Assembly (NCBI GenBank): GCA_021030905.1
Contig: JAGFMI010000028.1
Span: 62,001-126,000, forward strand
Origin: Pyrenula massariospora
Lineage: Eukaryota > Ascomycota > Eurotiomycetes > Pyrenulales > Pyrenulaceae
Direction: 5' to 3'
Length of the DNA stretch: 64,000 nt
In this document: positions 21,073 to 33,140 of the stretch, piece after piece
How positions within the stretch are numbered: the stretch's first letter is position 1
Layout: the number at the start of each line of letters is the position of its first letter
Program-made: the position numbers and the translations under genes
Notes under the pieces: generated by a model
What the model saw: the letters and a program-made list of their open reading frames with translations, nothing else
The model's database searches: none
What the model was told of the DNA's origin: nothing

Positions 21073-22495
21073 ATGCCTCGGGATCCTCTGATCGGTCTGG
21101 TCGGCAAGCCTTCTTCAGGCAAGTCTACCACTCTCAACAGGTCGGTATTTCTTCCGTTCCCCTTTGGTCAAGCTACGACCCAGCTCACACCTTTCATAGC
21201 CTGACGGATGCGTCATCGAAAGTTGGTCAGTCATTGCGCGCGATCTGAAAGGTTTGAGAGACTGACACGGACGTAGGCAACTTCCCGTAAGATCCTCGTC
21301 CCGAGAAAATGCTTCCTGCAACTATACTTACATGTACCCTAGCTTTACCACGATCGACCCCCAGCGCGCGATCGGTTACTTGCAAATCGAATGCGCTTGC
21401 GCGCGGCACAGCCTTTCCGACCGTTGCAAGCCGCATTATGGATCATGTCATGAGGGCAAGAGATCGGTTCCAATCGAGCTTCTTGATGTTGCCGGTCTTG
21501 TTCCGGGAGCCCATGAAGGCAAGGGTCTGGGGAACAAATTTCTCGACGACCTAAGACACGCCGATGCCTTGATACACGTTGTAGACGTTAGCGGGACCAC
21601 AGATGCAGAAGGCAAGGCTACAAGAGGCTATGACCCAAGCGTGGATATCGCTTGGTTACGTGGCGAGATCGATAGATGGATTTTTGGGAATGTGTGGGAG
21701 AGATGGGGAAGCATTAAGAGAAGGCATGTCGCTGCCAAAGCACATCCAAGTGACACACTACTTGCCCAATTCAGTGGATATGGTGCAACCAAAGACGTCA
21801 TTGCCCGTGCACTGGACAGATCTAAAATAAAGGAGCCGCTAGAGCAATGGGACGAGAATGCCGTAGAAAAGCTGGTGAAAGCTTTCGTTGATGAGAAATT
21901 TCCCACGGTGATTGCTCTCAATAAGATCGACCACCCCGACGCCGACCGGAATATCGCAAAGATCGCAAAGGCGCAGCCACCAGAGAAGATCGTCCTCTGC
22001 TCAGCCATATCGGAGGTCTTCCTAAGAAAATTGACTAAGCAAGGCTACATCAAGTATCATGAGGGCGCAGAGTTCGTGGACACTAGAGATGACCTGATTG
22101 AAGCAGGGGATGCCGATGGAGGAGGGCTCAAGGAGCTGGACGAGAAACTAAAGACTCGTTTGGAAAACATGAAAGACATGGTTCTGTACCGGTTCGGCTC
22201 GACAGGAGTAGTACAAGCATTGTCTCGAGCGGCAGAGATGCTCGGGCTGGTTCCGGTATTTCCTGTCCGGAATGTGCACACGTTTGGTTCCGGGAGCGGT
22301 ACGAGCACATCGAACGCCGTGTTCAGAGATTGCGTTCTTGTCAAAAAGACTAGCACAGTTGGCGAAGTCGGACGCAAGATTATGGGCGATGCTCCGATAG
22401 CATACGTCGAAGGTGCTGGCGGGACAAGAGTATCTGAAGACCAGATTGTGGCAGTCGGTAAAAACGATATATTGTCATTCAAAATCGGAAGATAA
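21073..22495 (+). CDS. Obg/YchF-like GTPase of the Ygr210 type, 418 aa
   Basis: Four exons: 21073-21140, 21200-21225, 21277-21286 and 21343-22495. The third exon is only 10 nt. Joined, the start reads [20 protein letters not shown] (P-loop, G1), then [22 protein letters not shown] (switch I), an unbroken family consensus that validates all three introns (59, 51 and 56 bp). Then come the zinc-knuckle-like [13 protein letters not shown]3 [20 protein letters not shown] and G4 NKID. The C-terminal part ending [16 protein letters not shown] is the TGS-like domain. The subgroup is the archaeal/fungal branch of Obg proteins (yeast YGR210C), thought to act with ribosomes; the precise role is not known. 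The gene ends 84 bp from the convergent neighbour. Confidence 0.94.
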
Positions 22496-22579
22496 CCTCC
22501 AGCCAAATCAAATATGCTATACTATCACAGAACGCCACATTATGCTCTGGAGGAAAATTGGGGACGAGGTATCTCGAGC

Positions 22580-22955
22580 TCAATGCGAATGCCCCTTCTA
22601 CGTTCTGTTAGAGCCACGCCCCTTGAGCAAGACACGGCGGATTGGAGGGACATACCTGACCCCTCTCATCATTCATGCCAATCACGGGCTCCGGTGCCTT
22701 TGGATGTTCCTCCTTGGCCTTCTTGTTCTGCCCTCCCGACTTTTGGCTCAGCCCATGGCTGTGATCCGCGTCACCTCTCTCCTTGTCCTGCATGGCTTGC
22801 TTCGACATCTCGGACTGCACATCCTTGCCGTCACGATTCACCGCATGATCTTCCACCTTCCGGCCCTCCCAGCTGGCAATATTTGAAGAGAAGGGCCTGG
22901 AAATGAGGGGTCTCGTTGCGAATCGTGTGGTCTGGCGGAGAAGAAGATGGGACAT
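22580..22955 (-). CDS. Small conserved probable mitochondrial protein, 105 aa
   Basis: Two exons, 22955-22656 and 22597-22580, with a 58-bp intron; the last exon is only 18 nt and gives KGHSH. The N-terminus MSHLLLRQTTRFATRPLISR is rich in Arg, Ser and Thr without acids, as in a mitochondrial presequence, with likely cleavage near RPFSS. The mature part is very hydrophilic (EGRKVEDHAVNRDGKDVQSE, KEEHPKAPEPVIGMNDERG), and the HPKAPEPVIGMNDERG ending recurs in small fungal proteins. No enzymatic motif is present. The function is unknown; a role as a small disordered mitochondrial protein is inferred. It is convergent with the GTPase gene. Confidence 0.75.
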
Positions 22956-23309
22956 TCTGTGAGCAAAGGGGCAGGAGCTGAATACTCAAACGATGTCTGA
23001 AACAATGTCTGAAGGAAATTCTTCTTCACCTCGTAAAGTAAGAGCTCAATTGAGACGAGAACGCCAATTACCTTAGTTTAGAAAAAGAAGAAATTATTTT
23101 TAAGGCTAATGAATTGGATGCTGTCCACGAGAGACTGGTGACATCAGCGATAAACAGATGCCAAGGCCAAAGCCTCGGCAGCGGCTGCTTCTCGGGGAAG
23201 GGAAACAAGACCCCTGAAACCTGTTAAACACTTGGCACTCTATTTGCTTTGTGCTAATAAAAATAGAGTATTGAAATTCTTATCAAAATGCTCTTCTAAA
23301 TCATGAACA
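22956..23309. other. Divergent promoter interval
   Basis: 354 bp between the starts of the small mitochondrial protein (minus) and the SET gene (plus); probably a shared bidirectional promoter. No distinct motif recognised. Confidence 0.45.
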
Positions 23310-25021
23310 ATGAAGCGTCCCCCAACCCTCCCCTCCAACCTCCACCCCTGGGCCCTCTTCAACGGCGTCCAATTCCACAACGCACACGTCGAACAAACGC
23401 CCGAGAAGGGCGGCGCGCTCTTCGCCTCCGATACTGTTCTCCAAGATAGGTCGGACAGCAGCGATGGGGAGGCGGTGAGGCTGCTGACGGTGCCCGCCGA
23501 GTTTGTGCTCTCGCGCGAGCGGGTGCTGGAGTGTGCGAGGGTGGATCGGGATCTACGGGGGGTTTTGGAGGGGGTGGGGGAGTTTGGGACGGTGGGTTTA
23601 ATTGGTTTTTTCACTCTATCCCTTTGTTTTTGTCTTTACGTTTTGCACTTGCTTCGGGGGTTTGTGCGGTCGGTGATGAGTTTGGAAGTTTGGTTATTTG
23701 AGAGGAGGTAAGGGCTAATTGGAGTTTGCAGACGTCAAGGGGTGCGATCCTCATTTTCCTACTACTGCAGGTGACGCATTCGTCTCCGGAGGCGAGGGAG
23801 GCGGTTGGGGTTTCAAATCCCTTGACCGAGTATGTTAAGCTCCTGCCCGAAAGGATTCCGCTGCCGACTTTTTGGTCCGAGGCAGAGAGGGGTTTATTGC
23901 GCGGGACGTCGCTGGAGGCGGCGCTCGAACAGAAGATGGGGAGTCTTGAGAGGGAGTTCGAGTTCTTAAGGGAGAGGACTGAGGGTATTCCGTGGTGTAG
24001 GGATGTTTGGTGGGGCGGGGAAGAAGAGGATGAGGCATTCTTGACGGTGGAGGATTGGAAGGTCGTTGATGCGATGTACCGATCGCGGGCTTTGGAGATG
24101 CCTGGGGTTGGCCATGCGATGGTGCCTTGCGTGGATATGGCAAACCATGCTTCAGGTGAGGAGACCGCGGCGATCTATGAGACAGATGGGGAAGGAAATG
24201 CGGTGCTTTTGTTAAGAGGAGGAGAGAGTCTTGAGAAGGGGCAGGAGATTACGATCACGTTAATATCTCTGCTCAGGGCCTCCATTTACACCTGTGCTAA
24301 CGATTTGCAGATATGGCGATGAGAGAGGTGCTTGCGAGATGATCTTCTCGTATGGGTTTGTTGAGAGCTCTATGAACGACGCAAGAGCATTATTTCTCGA
24401 CCTTGACATACCAGATGATGATCCATTGAAACAACCCAAGAAATTTGTTTCAAAAGAAGCCCCAGGTGTCAAGCTGTACACAGATAACTCGAAGGTTGCC
24501 TGGGAGAGTCCCTTACTTTTATGGGCTTGTGTGAATGAGGAGGACGGCCTGGACTTCCAAATTCTTCAGAGCAATGACGGCGGAAAAGAACTGAAAGTCC
24601 TATGGAAGCAGCAGGAAATACTACCGACCGCGCTCAGAGAGACGTTGGTCCAAGATTCTATGTGGGACATTTTCCAACTGAGGTCGATTGTGGCTGTCCA
24701 AGAGCGCATCTCCGCGCAACTAAAGTGTCTGAATGGTACAACAGAATCCTTCATGTACGGCCGGCACCATCCTAGCGTTAGCGACAGTGTCTGGAAAATT
24801 ATTGACAGACTGAGATTCCTAGAAGGAGACTTGTTGCACAAAGTGGATACGGCTTTAGAGGAAGAGGTGAGTGATGATCTGCATGGCTATTTCGGTTAAA
24901 TTGACAAGGCCCGATCCAGAAAACGCAACTCATGACTTCGCCGGCTGTACAGAATTATTTGACACGGGCCGCAAATATTCAAGCTGACGATCAGGAACCC
25001 GAAGATGATGATTTCTCTTAA
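23310..25021 (+). CDS. SET-domain protein lysine methyltransferase (RKM4/SETD6-like), 488 aa
   Basis: Four exons: 23310-23591, 23732-24258, 24311-24866 and 24920-25021. Introns are 140, 52 and 53 bp. Residues 1-95 hold the SET N-part (FHNAHVEQTPEKGGALFAS). Then come an inserted helical iSET region (RGAILIFLLLQ onward) and the SET-C core motifs VGHAMVPCVDMANHAS and, across an intron, ITITYGDERGACEMIFSYGF, with the catalytic Tyr near YG. The C-terminal helical part matches the Rubisco-LSMT substrate-binding domain. The last exon adds an acidic tail (EPEDDDFS). Family members methylate lysines on ribosomal proteins or other non-histone targets. The first exon is C-rich and G-rich in turn. Substrate here unknown. 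Confidence 0.88.
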
Positions 25022-26125
25022 AATTCGGCGTATTGGACCCTTTTAAGAAAGGGTGGGTTCGATAGCGCTACGCACGAACGACTTCATGCAAAGCACCAAA
25101 GGATCGGAGCCCCCGATTTGCTGTCTCAGTGGTTTGATGCCCTGCATTATGAACAAGCTTCGGAGAATTGAGAGTGCAGAATAGATATTCCGGTCTTGCA
25201 TGCCAGACTTCATCCGGTTCTAGACTTGAAGGTCTTGCGAAAGACAGTGATAGATGCCTGGGTAAACTTCGGTAATAACGAGATGCGATCCTCGGACGGT
25301 TCTGGGTCTTCAGCACGTCACGTCCTTGGCGCATCACAACTGAAGGGTATACACGCGCTGCCTTCAGTATAACACAGTGCCTGCGGTGTCTCTATCATAT
25401 CGATCTTATAAGCAAGGTTTGACCTCTAATACAGATGCTCAGGTAAAAGTATAGCTATTATTTCCTCCTTTGATATTTAGTTCTCTTCAGGGCATCCTAC
25501 GGTTGTTCTTTAAGCTTCAATTGAGTGGTAACACAAGGTGTCTCGCTACTAGGTGAACTTGAGTTCCGTATCGGTTTCATGCGGTCATATTTAGGAATCA
25601 AAGTCGGGAAGGGCCCAAGGAGTGTTCTACAGTATGAAGTTTTCAAGTCTGCCGATGCTCATTGTCACGGCCATATCCGGGCCATGATGATGACGTTGAT
25701 TTTCCTCGCAAGCAACTTACCTTCTTGATCTTGCTGCTTATTTAAAGTGAGATACCTATCTCTAAGAGCGCTCGAGTGGTTCTACGTTTGTGGTCAGGTT
25801 TAGGTACGCACCTCAGAGGGTGCGACTTGGTTCTTGGTAAAACACCCGTGAACACCAACTCGGCAACTGTTGCTTCTAAAATGAGATCTGGGTTCATGTA
25901 TAACCGTTTCGGTGCGTTCAGCAGCCAGCAGCCTCAAATGATTGTATGCAGACCCCTCACGAGCTATGTTGAAAAGAATGGAATCAATCACAAGCATTTC
26001 TTGGTAGCTTGCGGAATCAACCCCTTGAAGTATAGATCCCTCGTTTCTGACTTACAAAACTCGATACGAATCCTTCGCCTCTCACTTCCAGAAGGTACTT
26101 CGGACTACTCAGCCATCTGCAATGA
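25022..26125. other. No intact gene; possible first exon of a relic
   Basis: At 25634 an ATG opens a 17-codon frame, MKFSSLPMLIVTAISGP, which looks like a signal peptide and then stops. About 25860-26120 carries frames with some protein character, but no continuous model could be built. See the relic at 26126-26462. Confidence 0.35.
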
Positions 26126-26462
26126 CCTGATTCTCCCGTATCAAATGAGCTGGTTCCTCAACATGCTGATGATCTTCGCCTTCAAAACATGTATTACTTT
26201 GGCAATTGCTGCTCCTACTCGTACGTGTCGGCAGCCTTTTGCTTCAGCAGTGGCTAATTTTTGAACAGCCAACACTTAGACTCCTGCATTGACTAAAAAG
26301 TCTTCCTTGGATTCTAGTGTCAACTATGAGCGCCCTCCTGACCTTACTGTTGTCGTCAAAGACAAAGATCCATGCCTTCTCGACCGTGATGGTGGTCTAC
26401 GCTCTGCCTTGATTATTTCCGGCCCTAATGACATATCCCTCTGCGTTCCCGACGCAGAGTAG
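26126..26462 (+). pseudogene. Coding-like remnant (possible decayed secreted-protein gene)
   Basis: Two pieces join cleanly: 26126-26220 and 26318-26462, across a 97-bp GT-AG intron. The product contains LQNMYYFGNCCSYS joined to VNYERPPDLTVVVKDKDPC, then LRSALIISGPNDISLCVPDA and a TAG stop. Four Cys and the ordered composition look like the C-terminal half of a folded secreted protein. Upstream the frame is closed by TGA at 26123-26125 and no acceptor lies between, so the gene is either broken or spliced in a way I cannot see. A signal-peptide-like start at 25634 could be its lost beginning. No family recognised. Confidence 0.4.
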
Positions 26463-28043
26463 GAGGTTGGGTCTGTCTTGGAGAAAGATTTCAAGTGTTC
26501 TGCAGAAGGGCCTACCATCTGAATATCAATCCAAAAACTGCATCAATCCTTATCAGAACCTACCTGGATTTGCTCGCAAGTGAACTGTCAATGATGGCTT
26601 TGTTATAGGCGAGGAAGAATTTGGTTTTGTTATCCGTGAAGACGAATAAAGCAATGAATGGGAAATTCACAGCTAAGACCCGCCCATGGAGGTATTGTGC
26701 TCAGGTCGCCTTCACCATTATGCTTGCCGACTTGATAGTCAAATGGTCTTTTAAGGTTGTCGAGCTGGAATACGTGGTACATTTTGTAACTGTTTTCGTC
26801 AGGGCAAAGGCTTAAGTTGGACTCCGCTCAATTTGACGGCGTATGTTGGTAGTGGAATTGTGCCTCTGAGTGGCAGAAGCAATCAGAATGGAGACGAGAC
26901 GTCGACGGCTGAGTACGAGGGGAAGGAGCTGTCGTGTCTCTCACGAAGGTTGATGGCTGAGGGAATTGACATAAACGCCGCCCCATAACGGAAACGGGTT
27001 GACGGTGAAAACGTTATACTTGATGGGAGCTATGCAGTGTACGGAGTTCTACGGCGACCTTGCTTCTGTGTCTTTGAGAGGCCGGTACAGCTAGCCGCGT
27101 ATATTCCCGTACTCTCATTGTATGTCTCAATTGAGAGCTCCGAGCTGGTCTCAGAAGTTCCTTGTCGTCTGCCATGAAACATCAACGGGATAGTCTGCTA
27201 GCTTCCTGAGAAATTAAATCCCGCATTGTTATCCAGAGTATCGCAATCTCGTCTACGTCCCGCTATCCTCCGTCGATCACCTTGTGGCACTGACGGCTCG
27301 TCTCAATCTCATAGCTTCGGAAGTGTTCCACACCCGCATGTCAGAGTTAAACGTCTGGGCGCGCTGTAGGCAGAATCGTATCTCCAGGATCTCTTCCCCC
27401 GTATCTTCTCGGTCATCGTCCGAGCCCAACATGAACACATGGTCACCACGGCTACTTGCATGAACGCCTAACGGGCAAGGCTGAAAACTTGTCGGATGCT
27501 GCGACGTCTGTATGCCGGAAGATGTAGGAGCTTGGGGTGGAAGATAGCAATCTTCGATCGAACATGGCAAAGGCCCTAGTTAGGAGAAGCCGAGGATCCT
27601 GACTCTTGCAGAGTGGCGATTGGTCTGGATCGAGGGAGAAATAGCCTTCCACAGCCCCGTGGGGGATTTGGCGGTAGATCCCCACTACCGTCTACTAGGC
27701 AGTGGACGGCCTTATTGTCCAAGGCTCGCCAACCCGCAACCGGCACTTTCTGCCCATGTACGCGGGGAAGGAAATCTCCACCAAGCCAAAAGCCTTCGGA
27801 TTTCTTCCTGTCCTTTCTTCTACAACAACCCACCGCAGATCGACAATCTCTCCACTTTCGTCGAAATAATATCAGTACAACCTTTCGACATTGGCGGTTA
27901 CGCAGGCGATTCCATAAATGCGTGAAACCTGTTCGCTCACGACGCTGTCGACGAGAAAACCTTGAGAGTAGCAGCACAAGACCACATCTTGAGAGCTCCG
28001 TTCGTCCGAGCACACAGATGCGTGGCCACCAACAACACCCAAC
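26463..28043. other. Intergenic with further coding-like scraps; facB leader at right
   Basis: A frame from about 26812 to 26988 after a TTTCGTCAG acceptor (LSWTPLNLTAYVGSGIVPLSG, ending INAAP) looks protein-like but has no start exon. 27600-28043 is open on several frames of both strands and is C/T-rich near the start of facB, so it is best read as the facB promoter and 5' leader. Confidence 0.35.
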
Positions 28044-30857
28044 ATGCCTGGAATACTGCCCATGAAGGTGATCAGGGTGGGAAATAACTCACAGAGTCGA
28101 ATTGCACAAGCATGCGACAGATGCAGGTCCAAAAAGATCAGATGCGATGGCGTACGACCATGTTGCTCTCAATGCGCGAACGTCGGCTTCGAATGCAAGA
28201 CGAGTGACAAGCTCAGTCGACGAGCCTTTCCCCGCGGCTACACCGAATCTCTAGAAGATCGAGTGCGTGCGCTGGAGGCTGAAGTACGTGAATTGAAAGA
28301 GCTACTCGACGAAAAGGATGAGAAGATCGATATGTTGTCGAAGATTCATAGTTTCTCTCCCACATCCCGGAAGAACTCGGCTTCGCTCTCTCCTCGCGAG
28401 ACCAGTCAACCAAAGGAAGAATCCGTCGAACCGGCAAAGGAAGATGTCGTTGAGGTTCAGCCAGTGTGCAGGGGCAATGCGGATACCGCTCTGGTCGGAG
28501 TATCTTCCACAGCTTCATTCATTGGTAATTGATGTATCATGCTGCGATGAGAACTCTTTATAACTTGGTCTTAGATTCATTCAACCAAAAAGTTCAACAA
28601 TCTGGTCGACCAGCCGTCGACATCCACCTATCTAACATCCTGCCGCCCATACGTCCTAGCGCCCAGTCCCCCACTTTATCCAGCCCAAGCTCTTCGGTGC
28701 CTCCTCGCCTACTTTCTGACCAGTATATAAACATTTTCTTCCAGGAATGGGCACCATTGTTACCAATCCTGCATCGCCCAACATTTTTAAGAACTTATGA
28801 AGATTTCCTGGCCGAGCCAGAAGCCGTACACTGGCACAGGAACAAACATGCCATTGCCCAATTGTATCTTATCTTTGACATTGCAGCTCTCTCTTCTATC
28901 GTGAGGTTATCTATCATGTTTGAGAATCTATTGGCTAACCTATGCAGTCCCGAGGTAAACAGTTCTCATCGGTGTATGAGCCTCATTGGCGCAAAGCGAT
29001 GCGGACAATTTCTTCCGAAGTTTCTCTCGCTGCTCTTCAATGCCATATTCTGGCTCAGATGTTCTTCCTTTTGAAGGGTGACTATCTAAGGCTGGCTCGG
29101 TATAGAGCTACTGCTGTCAGCATTTGTCAACAACTTGGCCTACATCAGAGTCAACGCTACTACAATTTAGGACCAATGGAATGCGAGATGAGGAAGAGAG
29201 CATTTTGGGTACAATACGTGCTTGACAGGTATATACATCTCAGTCTCTTGTGAAGGCTCATCTAACATAGACAGACTTGCCGCTGTAATGATGGGACGTC
29301 CTGTCTTGCTCAATGAATCGGACATCAACACTGAATACCCCGGAGATATTGACGATGAGAATATCACCGAAAAGGGATTCCTGCCAGCTCTCCCAAATGA
29401 GCTCACCAAAATTTCCGCCGCCCTCGCGTTGATTGATGCGTCTCGCATTCTGACCAAGGCTCTTAAGGATTTATGCCCTGCTGCTGCTTCATACTCTTTT
29501 GCCATCAGCAAAGTTCATTCATTGAGCGAAGAGCTGGACACATGGTCTCGAAATCTACCTGACCACCTCCGTCTCACATTCTGTAAGGACAAGCCTTCAA
29601 CTGGTATAATTAGTGATCGATCTCCTTTACTAGTGAGTACTTTTTTCACGATCTTGTTTGCAGTCCTGACTGTGCCAGTCACTTGTGTACTTCCACATCC
29701 GCTCGATCATTCACCGACCAATTATCTGCCACGGTTCAGGCAACCATGCCACTGCTTCCCTGCTTGCAATTGCCGATTCCGGCAAACACATTGTTCAGAT
29801 ACTCGATCTGCTTGATGAAAGAAATATGAATTTCGCGTTCCCTCTAAACAAGGTGGAAATTCTTGTATCATCTGGCTTAGCACTCCTGTGGCAGCGCTTA
29901 GACCTCCCGGCAGAGAGCAAGATTGTTCAAGACAATCGCAAATCTTTTGGCTTACTGTTTGAGGTCTTCAAACGGCATTCGATGGATAGCGCTACCAACT
30001 TTGTTGGTGTTTTGCAATGTCTAGCTGTACCTACTCGTGGCCCAAACCTTAGACCTCACACCGCTCAAGCTTCGGCACAAGATCTTCGACTTGGCACAAC
30101 AATGAGCCCTCCAGCTACTATCAAGAACAAGTCAGCCATGAAGCAAATCCAGGCTTTCGCGGCTCGGTTCACGAACTTCGGATCAAAGCCGCAGAAGCCG
30201 TCACCCGACCCAACTATACGCCACACGACCGTTCCAATGTCGGCCACTGAAAATTATCAATCGCCACATCAGGATCGCAGCTACAGTAGGTTGAGCATTT
30301 CTTCCGCCCAATCTGAGCCTTGTTTCGCCATGGCTCCCGCTCAGACATCACCAACGCTATCTCGCGCCTCAAATAGCCCTGCTACAGCAGTAAATCTTGA
30401 TTACTATTCAATGGCACGCCAAAGCTCAGTGACAATCTCATCGCCAACCCCGCCTCTGCAAAAAGAGACTGAAGATGCTGTATTCACGGATGCTGCCTGG
30501 GAAAGTATCTTGGCTAGTATGGACAGCGGAAGCACCAACATATTTAATGGCATCTACGGAGGCAGTGTTGATGGAGAAACTCCGTTTGCTCAGCCAATCC
30601 CGGACCCAAGCTGTACAGACTCGATGGCTACTCCCATCCCAACTTGGCCGTCGGAGATTTGGCCCGCTGATGCTATCAATATGATGCAAAATAAAGCACC
30701 AGTCCCGCAGAGCTTGCTTAGTTTTTCCGATGAGAGCCTGACAAGCGGAGGAGATGAATTCAGTGCTCACTCCGGTAGCAGCGTCCCGCCTCAGGATACT
30801 TTAACTGATGGGTTTGTGGGGGGCATCGCTGTGCCACATGAGCTGGATGCTTACTAA
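28044..30857 (+). CDS. facB: Zn(II)2Cys6 transcription activator FacB/Cat8, 874 aa
   Basis: Five exons: 28044-28524, 28575-28900, 28948-29228, 29275-29632 and 29679-30857. Introns are 46-50 bp. Residues 20-51 are the zinc cluster [20 protein letters not shown] and following QC...C (Cys 24, 27, 34, 41, 44, 51). The FacB-type linker and coiled coil follow ([37 protein letters not shown]). The fungal regulatory middle domain contains [40 protein letters not shown] and [11 protein letters not shown], each restored by correct splicing. The Ser/Pro/Gln-rich C-terminus ends with acidic and aromatic patches, probably the activation domain. The family activates acetate utilisation, glyoxylate and gluconeogenesis genes and is itself glucose-repressed. 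Length matches Aspergillus FacB (about 870 aa). Confidence 0.94.
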
Positions 30858-31736
30858 TTGGAGGTTTGGGGGACCTGCCCCTGGTCGTTACGTCTTTCTT
30901 ACGTTGTGATATGGTGTCTTGGGGTTCAACAGACTAGGGCAAATACCTACGCGGAGAACGGTCAAACGTTAACGTGGAGCGCAATCGTGATCTACAGAGA
31001 TCTTCTGGCTATCTATACTTATGTCTTCATTTCCTTTCTGGGGCATATATGTACACACTCACGGGAGATCGATGAATAGTTCATATGTTACACCAATTAC
31101 GATGTCAATCCTATCTGAGCTCGAAATAGTGGACCAAGTTTGTTGGACTGCTCTTAAGCTTGTCGCTTGCGGCTGTAGTGAGCCAAAAGTCCCCCTTTAC
31201 CACAAGTGGTTAGTGTCACAACCAAAAGACCTATGAAACAGCGCATATTTTTCTTGCATACATGTTTAAGAACAAGGCTGTGCTTGTTCAAGACAGCTCT
31301 TTGAAAATCATACGCATACGAGTGCACTGGGCACACTAGACGACGGTCTAGCTTTCCCAACCCCTCTTTCAAGGCCTTTGGGGCCACTAAGACTCTATCT
31401 AGGCAAACTCAAGAGGGCAACGATGACCGCTCCCAAGCGCAATGAGCGAAATCTCGTGACATGGCCCGTCGGAATGACGATCCGTGGCTCGTCCAGCCCA
31501 GAGTCGCAGCTTCCATTGGCTTTCGAGGCAAAGTGAATCACTTCTGTGGGATGACTTCAACCCGACGTGACGTCAAGGCTGGGGGGTTCCCATAGCCTTG
31601 GAATTTCATGAAAACATTGTCGCACGCAGAGCTCTTTTGTGCAAATTTCCGTATAAGGAATACCTCAAAACTTTTATTCCAGCAAGACTCGCGATTCGAC
31701 TGACTGCGATTCGACTGACTGCGTATCAACTTCAAA
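30858..31736. other. Intergenic between facB and a LEA-like gene
   Basis: No gene-like frame. Contains a perfect 15-bp tandem duplication (listed separately) in the leader of the next gene. Confidence 0.5.
31691..31720. repeat. Perfect tandem repeat, 2 x 15 bp
   Basis: GCGATTCGACTGACT occurs twice head to tail, 17 bp before the ATG of the next gene. Likely in its 5' leader. Confidence 0.85.
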
Positions 31737-32628
31737 ATGGACATGCAAGGGACGCCAATTGGTAAAGGCGGGGCAGGAGGTACAAAGGTGATTTTGTACT
31801 CCTTGTCTAGTTTCACAGCCCATATAGCTCGACCATGGAGACTTTAGTTACACGATCAGCCAGTACTGATCTATATTCGAGAATGCATCAGTTTCTCAGT
31901 CACCATGATGACTATTGCTTTCCAATTTCGACTATTCTAACATTACCATTCAGGTTACTTCCGAGAGCGCAGAACCTATCAAAGAAGGCACAGGAGCGAT
32001 TGCTTCAGACTCTCTCGCAGCTGAGTCCGCTCGCGCTGGTGGGGCTCTATCCTCAGAGGAACCTATGTCTGTCTCCGGCTCAGCCTCTACCTTGAACAAC
32101 ACCGACACGAGCGGCGCTACAACGCTCCCTCCGGCTCGTGATGTCGAGGCCCGCGGCGATGATATCTCAGATTCAATCAAAGGACCAGGTGGTGTAAAAT
32201 ACGCAGAAGGCGTCGGCGGCCAACAATCGTTCCACGGCCAGCACAGCGAAGCAGGCTACGTCGGCGGGCCTGACAGCGACAGACAAGGTGGCGGCGGCTA
32301 TTCTACAGGTCTCGGCGCTACAGAGGGCCAAGGCACTGCGAAGGCGGACTCCGCACCAGGCTACTCGGAAGACATCCGGCAGGGGAATGTGGGCGGACAG
32401 AGGCCGAAGGGGAAGAACATCACAGAGGGTGGGTTTGATGACGACGCACCGAATGCGAGCTATACAACGGAGATTGGGACGGATCAGGATCCTGGGAGGC
32501 TGGCCATGGGGGATGCTCAGAGGAGGGTTGCACAGGCGGGTGCTGATGCAGGAGGGGGGCCAAGGCAGAAAGGGATTGAAGGGGGCGAAGGCGGATATGA
32601 TGTATTGGGGAGTGAGAGAGATGCTTGA
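31737..32628 (+). CDS. Hydrophilic Gly-rich LEA/hydrophilin-like protein, 241 aa
   Basis: Two exons, 31737-31787 and 31954-32628. The first gives MDMQGTPIGKGGAGGTK. The intron is 166 bp with a TTCTAAC branch site 11 bp before its acceptor. The main exon has VTSESAEPIKEGTGAIASDS, then DTSGATTLPPARDVEA, and many Gly/Gln/Asp-rich units (GGQQSFHGQHSEAGYVGG). There is no hydrophobic core, Cys or Trp, so it should be intrinsically disordered. The conserved start region (SESAEPIKEGTGAIASDSLA) recurs in fungal proteins of unknown function. Stress or desiccation protection is inferred from composition only. The next gene downstream is of similar character and orientation. Confidence 0.75.
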
Positions 32629-33140
32629 GGACAAAAGTGTAGTTTCAACGATATGACATAGCTTCTTCTAGTTGCGACGGCTCAATGATAGCGAAAAGTC
32701 AGATTGGTAGATCGATGTTGATCCTTCAAAGCTGAAGCAAACTCGCCCACCAGAACCCATTCTCACATTGAAAGTTAGCTCTTCCGTGTCCACTGCGAGT
32801 AGTTTTTCACACATCAGTTCCTTTCCGTAGCTAAATCTTCAGACGATCATTCTTCGACAAACAATTCTGCGTTTGTCTCTTCCCCTTGACTCGCGCCGCA
32901 TGCCAAGGTACCTGAGTTGCCTCAGCCATCGGAAACAGATTTCCGCCCAATCAGTATTCTTACCATGACTTGAGTGAACATGATGTCACAATTAATTGTT
33001 GTCCATGAAAAAACTTCGTTCTTTTTTTTTCCTCGCTCAACACCATAAGCAGAACCCATTCTGAACAATTGATCGATTTAGTTTCCCGAGATCACTGCTG
33101 CCTCAAGCAGACGCCGTAACAAAACCCGAAACCCAAGACC
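32629..33140. other. Intergenic between two LEA-like genes
   Basis: Holds a T9 run near 33023 and a C/T-rich leader before the next ATG. No gene seen. Confidence 0.45.

Noticed and set aside
27576-28065. Overlapping long frames on both strands just before facB
   Set aside because: Several frames are open at once, the plus-strand one starts with GTG, and the position fits the facB promoter and leader.
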